Assembly: GCA_026002935.1 (NCBI GenBank)
Contig: BPGH01000002.1
Location: 248,001 to 312,000, forward strand
Reading direction: 5' to 3'
DNA: 64,000 nucleotides
Origin: Acidimicrobiia bacterium
GTDB taxonomy: Bacteria; Actinomycetota; Acidimicrobiia; IMCC26256; PALSA-610
Shown here: positions 27,812 to 36,991 of the stretch, piece after piece
Position numbering within the stretch: position 1 is the first letter of the stretch
Layout of the letters: each line of letters starts with the position of its first letter
Position numbers and translations under genes: made by a program
The notes under the pieces: generated by a model
Databases searched by the model: none
Seen by the model: only the letters and a program-made list of their open reading frames with translations
Told to the model about the DNA's origin: nothing

Positions 27812-29486
27812 CGCCGATCTCGCCCGGCCCCCAGTAGGAGATCACGAGGTGGCGCGGGGCGGCGCCGGTCGTCACGTCGAACGAGGCCTCGGCCGCGCCG
27901 CGCGCGGAGACCACCGTCACCAGGTGCGCCCCGTCGTCGAGCGCGAAGCCGAACGGCACCCAGGTGTGCTGCGAGCCGACCGCGAAGTCCTGCGCGACCA
28001 CCGTCACGCCGTCGATCGCGACCTCCAGGTCGACCGGGTCGACCTCGAACGACTGGTTGGACACGTACAGCACGAGGTCGCCGTCCTCCGCCGGCACGAC
28101 CGGCTCGGGTCCCGGACCCGGCTCGGAGGGAGGCGCGACCGGCTCCGGCGCGACCGGCACCGTCGGTGCGGCCGTCGACGCGGGCGCGGTCGTGGTGGGC
28201 GTCGCGACCGCGGCCGGGGCGAGCGCGAGGACCTCGGCCGACCACGGGCCGCCGGCGTCGGAGCTCCCCTCGAACCGGTAGGTGGGCACGACGTAGGCGC
28301 CCTCGGCGCCGTCCTCGAACGCCGCCACCAGCGACGCGCCGAGCGTCGCACCGGTGACGGTGACCGTGACGCGCACCGGCTCGGGCGCCGGCCCGGGAAC
28401 CGGCGCGGGCAGCGGCTCGACCGCCGGCGTCGGCTCGGCCGCGCCGCCGGCGCCGCCGCGCGCGTCGCCGTCGGCCGCCGCGGCCAGCGCCGCGACGTCG
28501 CCCGCGAACCCGCGGCCGGCCACGAGGTCGTCGTACGCCTCGGTCACCGGCCGCAGCGGGTAGTCGCCGACCGGCTCGAGCGCGGCCCAGGTGCCGCCCA
28601 CCGACTGCACGACGCCCCGGTCGCCGACCTCGACGTACCACTCGAGCCCGGACACCGTGCGGCCGCCGGCGAGCGCGCGCAACACCACCGAGCGAGAGGA
28701 CACCACCGGCTCGGGCGCCGCGCAGCGCGCCTCGGGCGGGCAGTCGGACGCCACCGCGGTCGTCGCCCCGTCGATCACCTCGGCGGTCCACTCCCCGCCC
28801 ACCCCGATCGTCCGGAGCAGGTCGCGCGCGATGCGCTCCGCCCGCGCGCCGTCGGGCAGGTCGGAGGGCGGCACCGGGACCGGCTCGGGCCCGGGCACCG
28901 GGAGCGGCTCCGGCTCGAGACCGCCCTCGCCCGGAGCGGGCGGCAGGGACCGCTCCTTCGCGTCGGCGGCGGCCGGTTCGTCGCCGGCGGCCGGCGCCGA
29001 GCCCGCGGCGCCCCCGGTGGCGGCGACCGACGGCGCCGGGTACGCCGACACGTACAGGGCGCCACCGCCCGCGTACACGCTCACCTCGACGCCGCCCCCG
29101 GTGAGCGTGGCGACGCCGTCGCGCTCGCGCACCTCGCCGCCCGTCCCGAGCGCGGCCGCGACCCGCCGCGCCGCGTCGGCCGGACCGACCGGCGCCTCGA
29201 CGCGCCACACCGGCGCCCGGTCGCCCAGGTCGGGCAGGGCGCCCGCGAGGCGGTACTCCACCGCCGCCGCGAGCATCGTGTCGGCGGCCGCGCGCGCCTC
29301 GGTTGCCGCGCCGGCCCCCGCCAGGAGCGGCAGCGGCGGCGGCGTGCCGCCCTCCTCCCCGCGCCCGACCGCGACCGCGACCAGGCCGACCGCCAGCACC
29401 GCCGCCGCCGTGCCGGCCACGAGGGCCCGGGCCGCGCCCCCTCCTCGCGCCGACCCGGGCCCGACCGTCACCACCGGTTGCTCCAC
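27777..29486 (-). CDS. Single-pass membrane protein with large Pro-rich extracytoplasmic region
   Basis: TM GGAARALVAGTAAAVLAVGLVAVAVG; Pro-rich linkers; C-terminal DGDLVLYVSNQSFEVDPVDLEVAIDGVTVVAQDFAVGSQHTWVPFGFALDDGAHLVTVVSARG beta-rich domain. Confidence 0.7.
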   Translation of the reverse strand: MEQPVVTVGPGSARGGGAARALVAGTAAAVLAVGLVAVAVGRGEEGGTPPPLPLLAGAGAATEARAAADTMLAAAVEYRLAGALPDLGDRAPVWRVEAPVGPADAARRVAAALGTGGEVRERDGVATLTGGGVEVSVYAGGGALYVSAYPAPSVAATGGAAGSAPAAGDEPAAADAKERSLPPAPGEGGLEPEPLPVPGPEPVPVPPSDLPDGARAERIARDLLRTIGVGGEWTAEVIDGATTAVASDCPPEARCAAPEPVVSSRSVVLRALAGGRTVSGLEWYVEVGDRGVVQSVGGTWAALEPVGDYPLRPVTEAYDDLVAGRGFAGDVAALAAAADGDARGGAGGAAEPTPAVEPLPAPVPGPAPEPVRVTVTVTGATLGASLVAAFEDGAEGAYVVPTYRFEGSSDAGGPWSAEVLALAPAAVATPTTTAPASTAAPTVPVAPEPVAPPSEPGPGPEPVVPAEDGDLVLYVSNQSFEVDPVDLEVAIDGVTVVAQDFAVGSQHTWVPFGFALDDGAHLVTVVSARGAAEASFDVTTGAAPRHLVISYWGPGEIGVTAHDSRPAFD

Positions 29487-29627
29487 GCCGACCTCCTCCG
29501 TCGCCGCTTCGACGGCGGCGGGGCCCGCCCGGTTCCCGAATCGGCGCGCGGTGTTCCGCGGGGCGCCTGCCGGACCGGGCGCGGCGGGCGGGACGCCCTC
29601 GGGGCCGGTGCGCGATGATCGTGGCCG

Positions 29628-31010
29628 GTGACGACCGACCTCGGCGCGATCGACCTCACCGACCTCGACCGCTTCGCGCACGGCTTCCCGCACGAGACGT
29701 TCACCGTGCTGCGGCGCGAGGCGCCGGTGTGGTGGCACCCGCCGACCGACCACACGCCCGACGGCGAGGGCTTCTGGTCGGTGCACACGCACGCCGAGTG
29801 CCTGGAGGTGCTCCACGACCCGGCCACCTACTCGTCGGTGACCGGCGGCGACCGCCCCTACGGCGGCACGACGATCCCCGACCTGCCGGTCGCGGGCCTG
29901 ATGCTCAACATGATGGACGACCCGCGCCACCAGCGGGTGCGCCTGCTGGTGAGCAAGGGGCTCACCGCGCGCCGCATCGCCCGCCTCGAGGGCGAGCTGC
30001 GGCGGCGGACCGAGCGGCTCGTGGACGCCGCGCTCGAACGGCGCGAGGTCGACTTCGTCGCCGCGGTGGCCGGCGAGCTCCCGATGCAGGCGATCTGCAT
30101 CCTGCTCGGGATCCCCGAGGACGACCGCCACCGGCTCTTCGGGTGGATCGAGCACTCGTTCGACTTCCGCGGCGACCGCGAGGCGTTCGAGACCGACGAG
30201 GCCACGGCGCGCGCCGCGGCCGAGATGTTCGACTACGGCCGCCGGCTCATCGAACACAAGCGTGCGCACCCGGCCGACGACATGCTCTCGGTCGTCTGCT
30301 CGGCCCGCCTGCCCGGCCTCGAACCGGACCACCTGCTCGACGACGAGCTGCAGTTCTTCTTCAGCCTGCTGTGGGCCGCCGGCGCCGACACGACGCGCAA
30401 CGCGATCGCCGGGGCGATGGTCGCGTTCACGCAGTTCCCCGGCGAGCTCGCCCGGCTGCGCGCCGACCGGTCGCTGATGCCGACCGCCGTCGAGGAGATC
30501 GTCCGTTGGACCCACCCGGCCGCGTACAACCGGCGCACCGCGACCCGCGACACCGAGCTGCGCGGCTGCCCCATCCGGGCGGGCGACAAGGTCGTCTTCT
30601 GGGAGGCGTCGGCGAACCGCGACGAGTCCGTGTTCGCCGACCCGTTCCGCTTCGACGTCGGCCGCGACCCGAACCCGCACCTCGGGTTCGGGCACGGGGT
30701 GCACCACTGCCTCGGCGCGAACCTCGCCCGGCTCGAGATCCGGGTCGTGCTCGACGTGCTCCTCGACCGGGTCGCGAGCTTCACGCCCACCGGGCCCGTC
30801 GAGTGGACGCGCAGCAACAAGCACACGGGGATCCGCCGGCTGCCCCTGGCGCTCGTCGCCGCGCTGACGCCGGTCACGCGTCGGCGCGCAGCGCCGCGTA
30901 GTCGTCGCGCGAGACGGGCTGCGCGGTCACCGAACCGTCCGCGCGCGGCACCGCGACCGGCTGGCCGTCGAGCAGGAACCGCACCTGGCCGACGCCCGGG
31001 CGCGCGGTGA
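29628..31010 (+). CDS. Cytochrome P450; ORF 3' end runs into the convergent gene
   Basis: I-helix AGADTTRNAI, EEIVR, heme loop LGFGHGVHHCLGANLARLEIRVV. Confidence 0.93.
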   Translation: MTTDLGAIDLTDLDRFAHGFPHETFTVLRREAPVWWHPPTDHTPDGEGFWSVHTHAECLEVLHDPATYSSVTGGDRPYGGTTIPDLPVAGLMLNMMDDPRHQRVRLLVSKGLTARRIARLEGELRRRTERLVDAALERREVDFVAAVAGELPMQAICILLGIPEDDRHRLFGWIEHSFDFRGDREAFETDEATARAAAEMFDYGRRLIEHKRAHPADDMLSVVCSARLPGLEPDHLLDDELQFFFSLLWAAGADTTRNAIAGAMVAFTQFPGELARLRADRSLMPTAVEEIVRWTHPAAYNRRTATRDTELRGCPIRAGDKVVFWEASANRDESVFADPFRFDVGRDPNPHLGFGHGVHHCLGANLARLEIRVVLDVLLDRVASFTPTGPVEWTRSNKHTGIRRLPLALVAALTPVTRRRAAPRSRRARRAARSPNRPRAAPRPAGRRAGTAPGRRPGAR

Positions 31011-31487
31011 GCGTCAGCACGATCTGGCCGACCGCGAGCACCTGGTCGGCGGCGGGGATCTCGCGGAACGTCGGGGCGAGCTCGACCCGCGCGACGCCCG
31101 CCCGCAGGTCGGCCGCGGGCACGAGCTCCTCGCCCTGCGGGAGCGCGGACCGGTAGCCCGCGCGCCACATAGGCCTCGTCGGGGCCCTCGAGCAGCGCCC
31201 GCAGCACGGCGTCGACCCGCGCCGGGCGCGCCACCTCGCCGAACGCGGGGACGAGCGCGTCGTCCGCGACGTAGTAGAGCTGCACCACCTCCGCGTCGCC
31301 ACCCGGTGACGACGGTCGCCGTCGTGCTCGGCGCATCGACGAGGCCGGGCGGCAGCTCGTCGGCCGAGATCTCGCGCGGCGAGCCGTCGGTCGGGACACC
31401 GCACGCGCCCGCGAGCGCGACGGCGGCCGCGAGCGCCGCCGACCCCGGCCGCCCGTCGCCGGGTCGCCACCTCGCCGCGCGCGTCAC
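30874..31487 (-). pseudogene. LpqB-like GerMN-domain lipoprotein, split over three frames
   Basis: Lipobox-like ALAAAVALAGACGVPTDGSPREISADELPPGLVDAPS; DAEVVQLYYVADDALVPAFGEVARPARVDAVLRALLEGPDEAY; GYRSALPQGEELVPAADLRAGVARVELAPTFREIPAADQVLAVGQIVLTLTARPGVGQVRFLLDGQPV. Boundaries approximate. Confidence 0.75.
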
Positions 31488-32862
31488 GCGGCGGCTCCGC
31501 GAGCTCGACGACGAACCGGGCCCCGCCGCCCGGGCCGGTCCTCCACGTAGGCGTCGCCCCCGTGCAGCGCCGCGTGCTCGGCCACCAGCGCCAGTCCGAG
31601 CCCGGTGCCGCGCGCGCCGTCGGACGTGGCGTCCCGGAGCCGGTGGAACCGTTCGAACACCGCCGCGCGCTCCTCGGGGGGGATGCCCGGCCCGGCGTCC
31701 TCCACCGCGATCCGCAGGCGGTCGCCCGACCCCGAGCACTCGACCCGCACCGCGCCGCCCGCGTAGAGGTCGGCGTTCTCCAGCAGGTTCGCGAGCATCC
31801 GCTCGACGCGGCGCTTGTCGAGACGGAAGCTCGCGGGTGTCGTGGGCGCGACGTCGAGCGGCACCCCGCCGCGATCGAGCGACGACAGGATCGACGCGAC
31901 GAGCGCCGGGGGCGCGACCACCTGGGTCGTGAGCTCCGCCACGCCGACGTCGAAGCGCGAGATCTCGAGCAGGTCGAGCACGAGCTGCTCGAACCGGCGC
32001 ACCTGGTCGCGCAGCACGTCGAGCGCGGGCTTGGTGCGCTCGTCGGCCCGCCGGTCGAGCACGTCGACCGCGGCCGAGAGCGCGGTCAGCGGGGTCCGCA
32101 GCTCGTGCGCGACGTCGGAGGCGAACTGCGCCTCCCGCTCGACCCGGCGTTGGAGCGCCTCGGCCATGTCGTTGAACGACGTGGCGATCGGCGCCAGGTC
32201 CTTGTCGCCCGGCGCGCGCAGGCGCGTGTCGAGGTGCCCCTGCGCGATCTCGGCCGCCCCGGCCGCGAACCCGCGCAGCGGGCGCAGCACCTGGCGGCTC
32301 GCGTACGCGCCGACGAGCGCGCCCAGCACCGTCGTGATCGACGCGGCCGCGAGCAGCGACCATCCGAGCGTCTCGAGCGTCCGCTCGAGCTCACCGAGGG
32401 GGAACAGCTCGAAGTACGTGGCGTCGACCTCGCCGAGCGGGATGCCGACGGCGATCATCGTCTCGTCACCGACGCGGACGCGCTGGCGCGCCGCCTCGCC
32501 CCGGTCGGTCTCGTCCTTCAGGTCGGCGGGCAGCGTGTCCTCGTCGAACGCGACCTCGGCCGCGAACCACTCGTCGCCGTTGCGCAGGATCGGGTGGCTC
32601 CCCGTGTCGCCCGGCAGCGTCACGAGCAGCGCCGGGACGTCCGGGCTCGGGGGCGCGCAGCACCTCCTTGGCGAGGCGGGCGTTCACCGTCGACTGCCGC
32701 AGCGCGAAGCGACTCGCGCTGGTCGAGGAGGTAGCGGCGCGCGATCTGGTACGTCAGCAGGGCGAGCGACGCGGAGAGCACCAGCGCGAGGAGGGCGAAC
32801 GCCACGGTGCCGCGGGCGCGCAGCCCGAGGACGGGGCGCTCACCGGCGGCCGGCTTCGCCAT
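31484..32862 (-). pseudogene. MtrB-like sensor histidine kinase with several frameshifts
   Basis: N-term MAKPAAGERPVLGLRARGTVAFALLALVLSASLALLTYQIARRYLL; main frame FASDVAHELRTPLTALSAAVDVLDRR..GTGLGLALVAEHAALHGG; reading breaks near 32.70, 32.66 and 31.53 kb. Confidence 0.8.
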
Positions 32863-33551
32863 CCTCGTCGGGCGCGGTCATGCGGTACCCGAGGCCCCGC
32901 ATCGTGCGCAGCAGCCTCGGGTTCGCGGGGTCGTCCTCGATCTTCGTGCGCAGGCGGCGGACGTGCGCGTCGACGAGGCGGCTGTCGCCCAGGTAGTCGT
33001 AGCCCCACACGCGCTCCAGGAGCTGCTCGCGCGACAGGACGATGCCCGTGTTGTGCGCGAACTCGCACAGCAGCCGGAACTCGGTCTTGGTGAGGTGCAG
33101 GAGCACGCCGCGCCTTGCGGACCTCACCGGCCGCGGGCCGGATCTCGAGGTCGCCGAACACGTAGCTCGCGCGCCCCTCGTCGGCGCTCACCGTCGCGCG
33201 CCGCAGCGCGGCGCGGATGCGCGCGGCGAGCTCCTTGGCGACGAACGGCTTCGTCACGTAGTCGTCGGCGCCCGCCTCGAGCCCGGCGACGACGTCGTGG
33301 CTGTCGACCTGCGCGGTGAGGATGATGATCGGCACGTCGCTCGTCTGGCGGATCGCCCGGCACACCTCGAAGCCGTGGACGCCCGGCAGCCGCAGGTCGA
33401 CCAGCACCAGGTCGGGCGCCTCGGCCGCGAAGCGCGCGAGTCCGGACTCGCCGTCCTCCGCCTCGAGCACCTGGAAGCCCTCGTCCTCGAGCAGCAGGCG
33501 GAGCATGTCCCGGACGGGGGCTTCGTCCTCGATCACGAGCAGCCGGGGCAT
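32840..33551 (-). pseudogene. MtrA-like OmpR family response regulator with one frameshift near 33.11 kb
   Basis: MPRLLVIEDEAPVRDMLRLLLEDEGFQVLEAEDGESGL..ADDYVTKPFVAKELAARIRAALRR | LLHLTKTEFRLLCEFAHNTGIVLSREQLLERVWGYDYLGDSRLVDAHVRRLRTKIEDDP. Confidence 0.85.
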
Positions 33552-33663
33552 CCGCTCCATGATGCCCGGTCGCGGGGTGCGCCCGGAACGCGTCGCCGAC
33601 CGTCGCCGAACCGCAACGCTTCCGGCGCGGCGTCGGCGCGGGCGGTGCGTCACACTGCCGTGC

Positions 33664-34008
33664 GTGTCCCCCACCGCCTCGGCTCCGGGGACCAGGTCCG
33701 CCCCCCTCGAGCAACTGCGCAGGAACGGACGAGAGCTCGAGGGGGGCATCCTGGCCGTCGACACCGACGCCTCCACCTGGCTGATCGACGTGCGCCGTTC
33801 GCGGTTCCAGCGGCTCGCGCCCGACGCCGACGTCGGGCGCGCGCTCGCGTTCGGGACCTGGTCGGCGTACGCGCGCGTCGAGTGGCACGCGCCGCGCACG
33901 CTCGTCGTGGTGCCGGACGGCAACGGCACCCCGGTGCGCGCGCCCGCACGCCCGGCGCCGTCCCCCCTCCGTGGTCACCCGGTGGACGGCATGCCGGACG
34001 CTCGGTGA
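33664..34008 (+). CDS. Small hypothetical protein (114 aa)
   Basis: GTG start 33664; APLEQLRRNGRELEGGILAVDTDASTWLIDVRRSRFQRLAPDADVGRALAFGTWSAYARVEWHAPRTLVVVPDGN. Confidence 0.55.
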   Translation: MSPTASAPGTRSAPLEQLRRNGRELEGGILAVDTDASTWLIDVRRSRFQRLAPDADVGRALAFGTWSAYARVEWHAPRTLVVVPDGNGTPVRAPARPAPSPLRGHPVDGMPDAR

Positions 34009-34157
34009 CCACGGTCGGCGACCGAGCGCCCGCGCCGGTGGTCACCCGAAACGCGGTGGCTCGAACCCGAGGTGACCACGGTCGGGGTGCGACCGAGCGC
34101 CCGCGCCGGTGGTCACCCGCGACGCGGCGGCCCGTACCCGAGGTGACCACGGTCGGG
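33971..34157. repeat. Intergenic array with alternating inverted motifs GGTGACCACGGTCGG / GTGGTCACC
   Basis: GGTGACCACGGTCGG at 34004, 34071 and 34142 (spacing 67 and 71 bp); inverted partner GTGGTCACC at about 33971, 34038 and 34109. Confidence 0.9.
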
Positions 34158-34233
34158 GTGCGGCGGCGCGCCGGCGGCGGCGCCACGCACGCGGCCGTCC
34201 GGCACGGCAGCGCCCGCGCGCACGCCGGGACCG

Positions 34234-35467
34234 TCAGGGCGAGCGCTTGCCCGAGGCGGCGACCATCCTCAGGTACAGGTCGTAGACGCGGATCCCGTAG
34301 TCGTGGGCCGTCGCCCACGTCCCGGTGAGGTCCCACCACGACTGCACCTCGCCCCGGAACCCGAGCCGCAAGCGTGCGGGGCATGAGCAGCGGGTCGGGC
34401 AGCGAGTCCTCGGTGACCGTCGGGTCGACGTAGACGCGCAGGAGCTGCATCTGGGCGCGCACGCCCGTGCGCGCGTCGGGGAACCGGAAGCCACGCCGGC
34501 ACGAGTCGCACGCGCCGATCCCGGCGAAGTTGTTGTCCTCCGGCTCGACCATGCTGCCGTGGAAGCCGAAGTAGCCGGTCTCGAGGATCGACTGGGCGAA
34601 CGCGACGTCGCCCCGGATGCCGAGCTTCTCGCTCTCCTCGATGTAGTACCGCGCGAGCTCCTCGATCGGCACCGTGATCCGCGGCTCGACCGGCCCGGCC
34701 TTCACGAAGTTCGCCAGGTCCTCGGCGGTCAGCAGGTTCGGCCCCATGATGGGGCTGCCGGCGGTGTCCGCGAGCTCGTGGAACCGCGCGATCCCCTCCT
34801 CCGCCTCGCGCAGCCGCCGGTGCGCGTCGTCGACGGCGGCCTGGATCCCGCGCACGTACGCGTCGGCCTCGTCGACCTCCTCCTGGACGCGGGCGCGCCG
34901 GGTGTCGACGACGTCGATCCGCTCGTCGAGCTCGGCGACCTCCTCCTCGAGCTGCGTGACGACGTCGATCTCGTGCTCGCCGTAGGTGGAGATGATGTAC
35001 AGGTCGCGCCCGGCGTCGAGCGCGTCCTGCGCCCTCGTGACCGCGTCGAGCATCGCGGTGATGCGGCCGCTGCCGGAGTGGACGTACGCCCGCGCGGCGC
35101 TCGCCGCGAGCCGGTCCCGCGCGGCCTCGAGCTCGGCCCGGGTCCGGGCGCGCTCGTCGCGCAGCTCCCGGAGCTGCGCGACGAGGCGGTCGACGCGCCC
35201 GCGCAGCTCGTCGCGGCGGGCCGTCGCGGTCAGCAGCTGCGGCTCGAGCGACGCGAGGTCGACGATCGCGCGGGCGCGCTCGTCGATGAGCCGCCGGCCC
35301 TCGTCGAGCGGGAGCCGGAACCCGGCCGGCGGTGCGACCGACGGCGGCACGGCCGGCGGGGCGGGGGCCGGGTCGGACGCCGCCGCGACCGGCGCCCCCG
35401 CGACCGGCGCCCCGAGGACGAGGACCGCCGTGCATGCGACGACGCGCGCGACCGTCCGACCAGCCAT
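34234..35467 (-). pseudogene. Secreted coiled-coil plus glucosaminidase-type peptidoglycan hydrolase, one frameshift near 34.37 kb
   Basis: Signal MAGRTVARVVACTAVLVLGAPVAG; coiled coil; ARYYIEESEKLGIRGDVAFAQSILETGYFGFHGSMVEPEDNNFAGIGACDSCRRGFRFPDARTGVRAQMQLLRVY | RLGFRGEVQSWWDLTGTWATAHDYGIRVYDLYLRM. Confidence 0.85.
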
Positions 35468-35659
35468 CGATGTGACCTTCGGCACACGGGCGCCCGAACT
35501 GGAGGGTTGGGCGGCCGATCGGACGAGGTGTCGGGGCCGGGTCGGCGCCGACCCGGCCACGCGTTCGGTCTCGGGCGCGTCCCCGCCGGTGACGCCCGCC
35601 ACCGTCCCACCCAACCACGCCACGGGGCGCCGGCGCAAGCGCCCGGGCGCCCCGGCGGC

Positions 35660-36853
35660 TCAGCTGCGCGGCACCCGGCTCCAGGGCACGTCCTTGTCGA
35701 CGCGCGGCTCGCCCGGCAGGCCGAGCACCCGCTCGCCGAGGATGTTCTTCATGATGTTGGTCGTCCCGCCCTCGATGGAGTTCGCCTGCACCCGGATGAA
35801 CGCCTTCTGCGGCTTCGTGAGGTCCATCGCCGTGGTCGGCCGGTCCATCGGGTAGCCGCCGGGGTACAGCATCGCCTCGGGACCCATCAGCTCCATGACG
35901 AACGACATGAGGCGCTGGTTGAGGCTCGCCATCGCGGCCTTGCCGACCGAGCCCTCGGGCCCCGGCGTCCCCTTCGCGCGCAGCTGCGACGCGCGCAGGT
36001 TGGTGAGGCGGTTCACCTCGGCCTCGATCCAGAACCCCGCGAGCCGCTCGCGGGCGACGGCGTCGCCGCGCCGGGGGCTGCGCTCGTAGGCGTTCATCGC
36101 GAGCGCGATGATCCCGCTGCCGCGCGGTGCGACCTGACCCCCGATCGAGACGCGCTCGTTCATCAGTGTCGTGAGCGAGACGCGCCACCCGTCGCCCACG
36201 TCGCCCAGGCGCTCGGAGTCCGGGATGCGCACGTCAGTCATGTAGACCTCGTTGAACTCCGCCTCGCCGGTCGCCTGCACGAGCGGGCGCACCTCCACGC
36301 CCGGCGCGTGCATGTCGATGACGAACATGGTGAGGCCCTTGTGCTTCACCTGCTCCGGGTCGGTGCGCGCGAGCACGATGCCGAAGCGCGAGACGTGCGC
36401 CAGGGTGGTCCACACCTTCTGGCCGTTGAGCACCCACTCGTCGCCGTCGCGCACCGCCCGGGTCGCGAGGCTGGCGACGTCGGAGCCCGCGCCCGGCTCG
36501 CTGAAGAGCTGGCACCAGATCTCCTCGCCGGTGAAGAGGGGACGCAGGTAGCGCCGCTTCTGCTCCTCGGTCCCGTGCACGACGATCGTGGGCGCGCACA
36601 TGCCGTAGCCGATGGGGTTGCGGCCGTACGGATGGGGCGCGCCGGCGGCGGCGAGGCGCGCGTTGATCGTCGTCTGGAGCTTCGGCGACAACCCGAGCCC
36701 GCCCGCGCCCGGCGGGAAGTGCACCCAGGCGAGGCCCGCGTCGTACTGCGCGCCCAGGAACTCGGTCGCCGGCGTCGACTTCGGGTCGTGCTCGGCGAGC
36801 AGCCGGTCGCAGGCCTCGACCACGCGCTGGTCGTCCGTCGTCACCGTCGTCAC
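35660..36853 (-). CDS. Acyl-CoA dehydrogenase family protein
   Basis: CQLFSEPGAGSDVASLATRAVRDGDEWVLNGQKVWTTLAHVSRFGIVLARTDP; SIEGGTTNIMKNILGERVLGLP. Confidence 0.95.
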   Translation of the reverse strand: MTTVTTDDQRVVEACDRLLAEHDPKSTPATEFLGAQYDAGLAWVHFPPGAGGLGLSPKLQTTINARLAAAGAPHPYGRNPIGYGMCAPTIVVHGTEEQKRRYLRPLFTGEEIWCQLFSEPGAGSDVASLATRAVRDGDEWVLNGQKVWTTLAHVSRFGIVLARTDPEQVKHKGLTMFVIDMHAPGVEVRPLVQATGEAEFNEVYMTDVRIPDSERLGDVGDGWRVSLTTLMNERVSIGGQVAPRGSGIIALAMNAYERSPRRGDAVARERLAGFWIEAEVNRLTNLRASQLRAKGTPGPEGSVGKAAMASLNQRLMSFVMELMGPEAMLYPGGYPMDRPTTAMDLTKPQKAFIRVQANSIEGGTTNIMKNILGERVLGLPGEPRVDKDVPWSRVPRS

Positions 36854-36891
36854 GCGTCCCCCTCACACCGTCCCGGCCGGCCGTCCACCGT

Positions 36892-36909
36892 CTTGACCGG
36901 ACGGTCAAG
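36892..36909. promoter_or_regulatory. Palindrome CTTGACCG-GA-CGGTCAAG, putative TetR-type operator
   Basis: Perfect 8+8 bp inverted repeat between the divergent acyl-CoA dehydrogenase and ABC1-kinase genes. Confidence 0.6.
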
Positions 36910-36991
36910 AAGTGTACGGACCCGCGCCCGGCGCGCTCCAGCGCGGCGCCCGAGGCGCCCGGGACCCGCACCGTTCGCGAGGATCGCGCCC

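Noticed and set aside
33971-34157. CRISPR array
   Set aside because: Only two to three units, unequal spacing, spacers themselves similar between units, inverted motif inside units and no cas genes.
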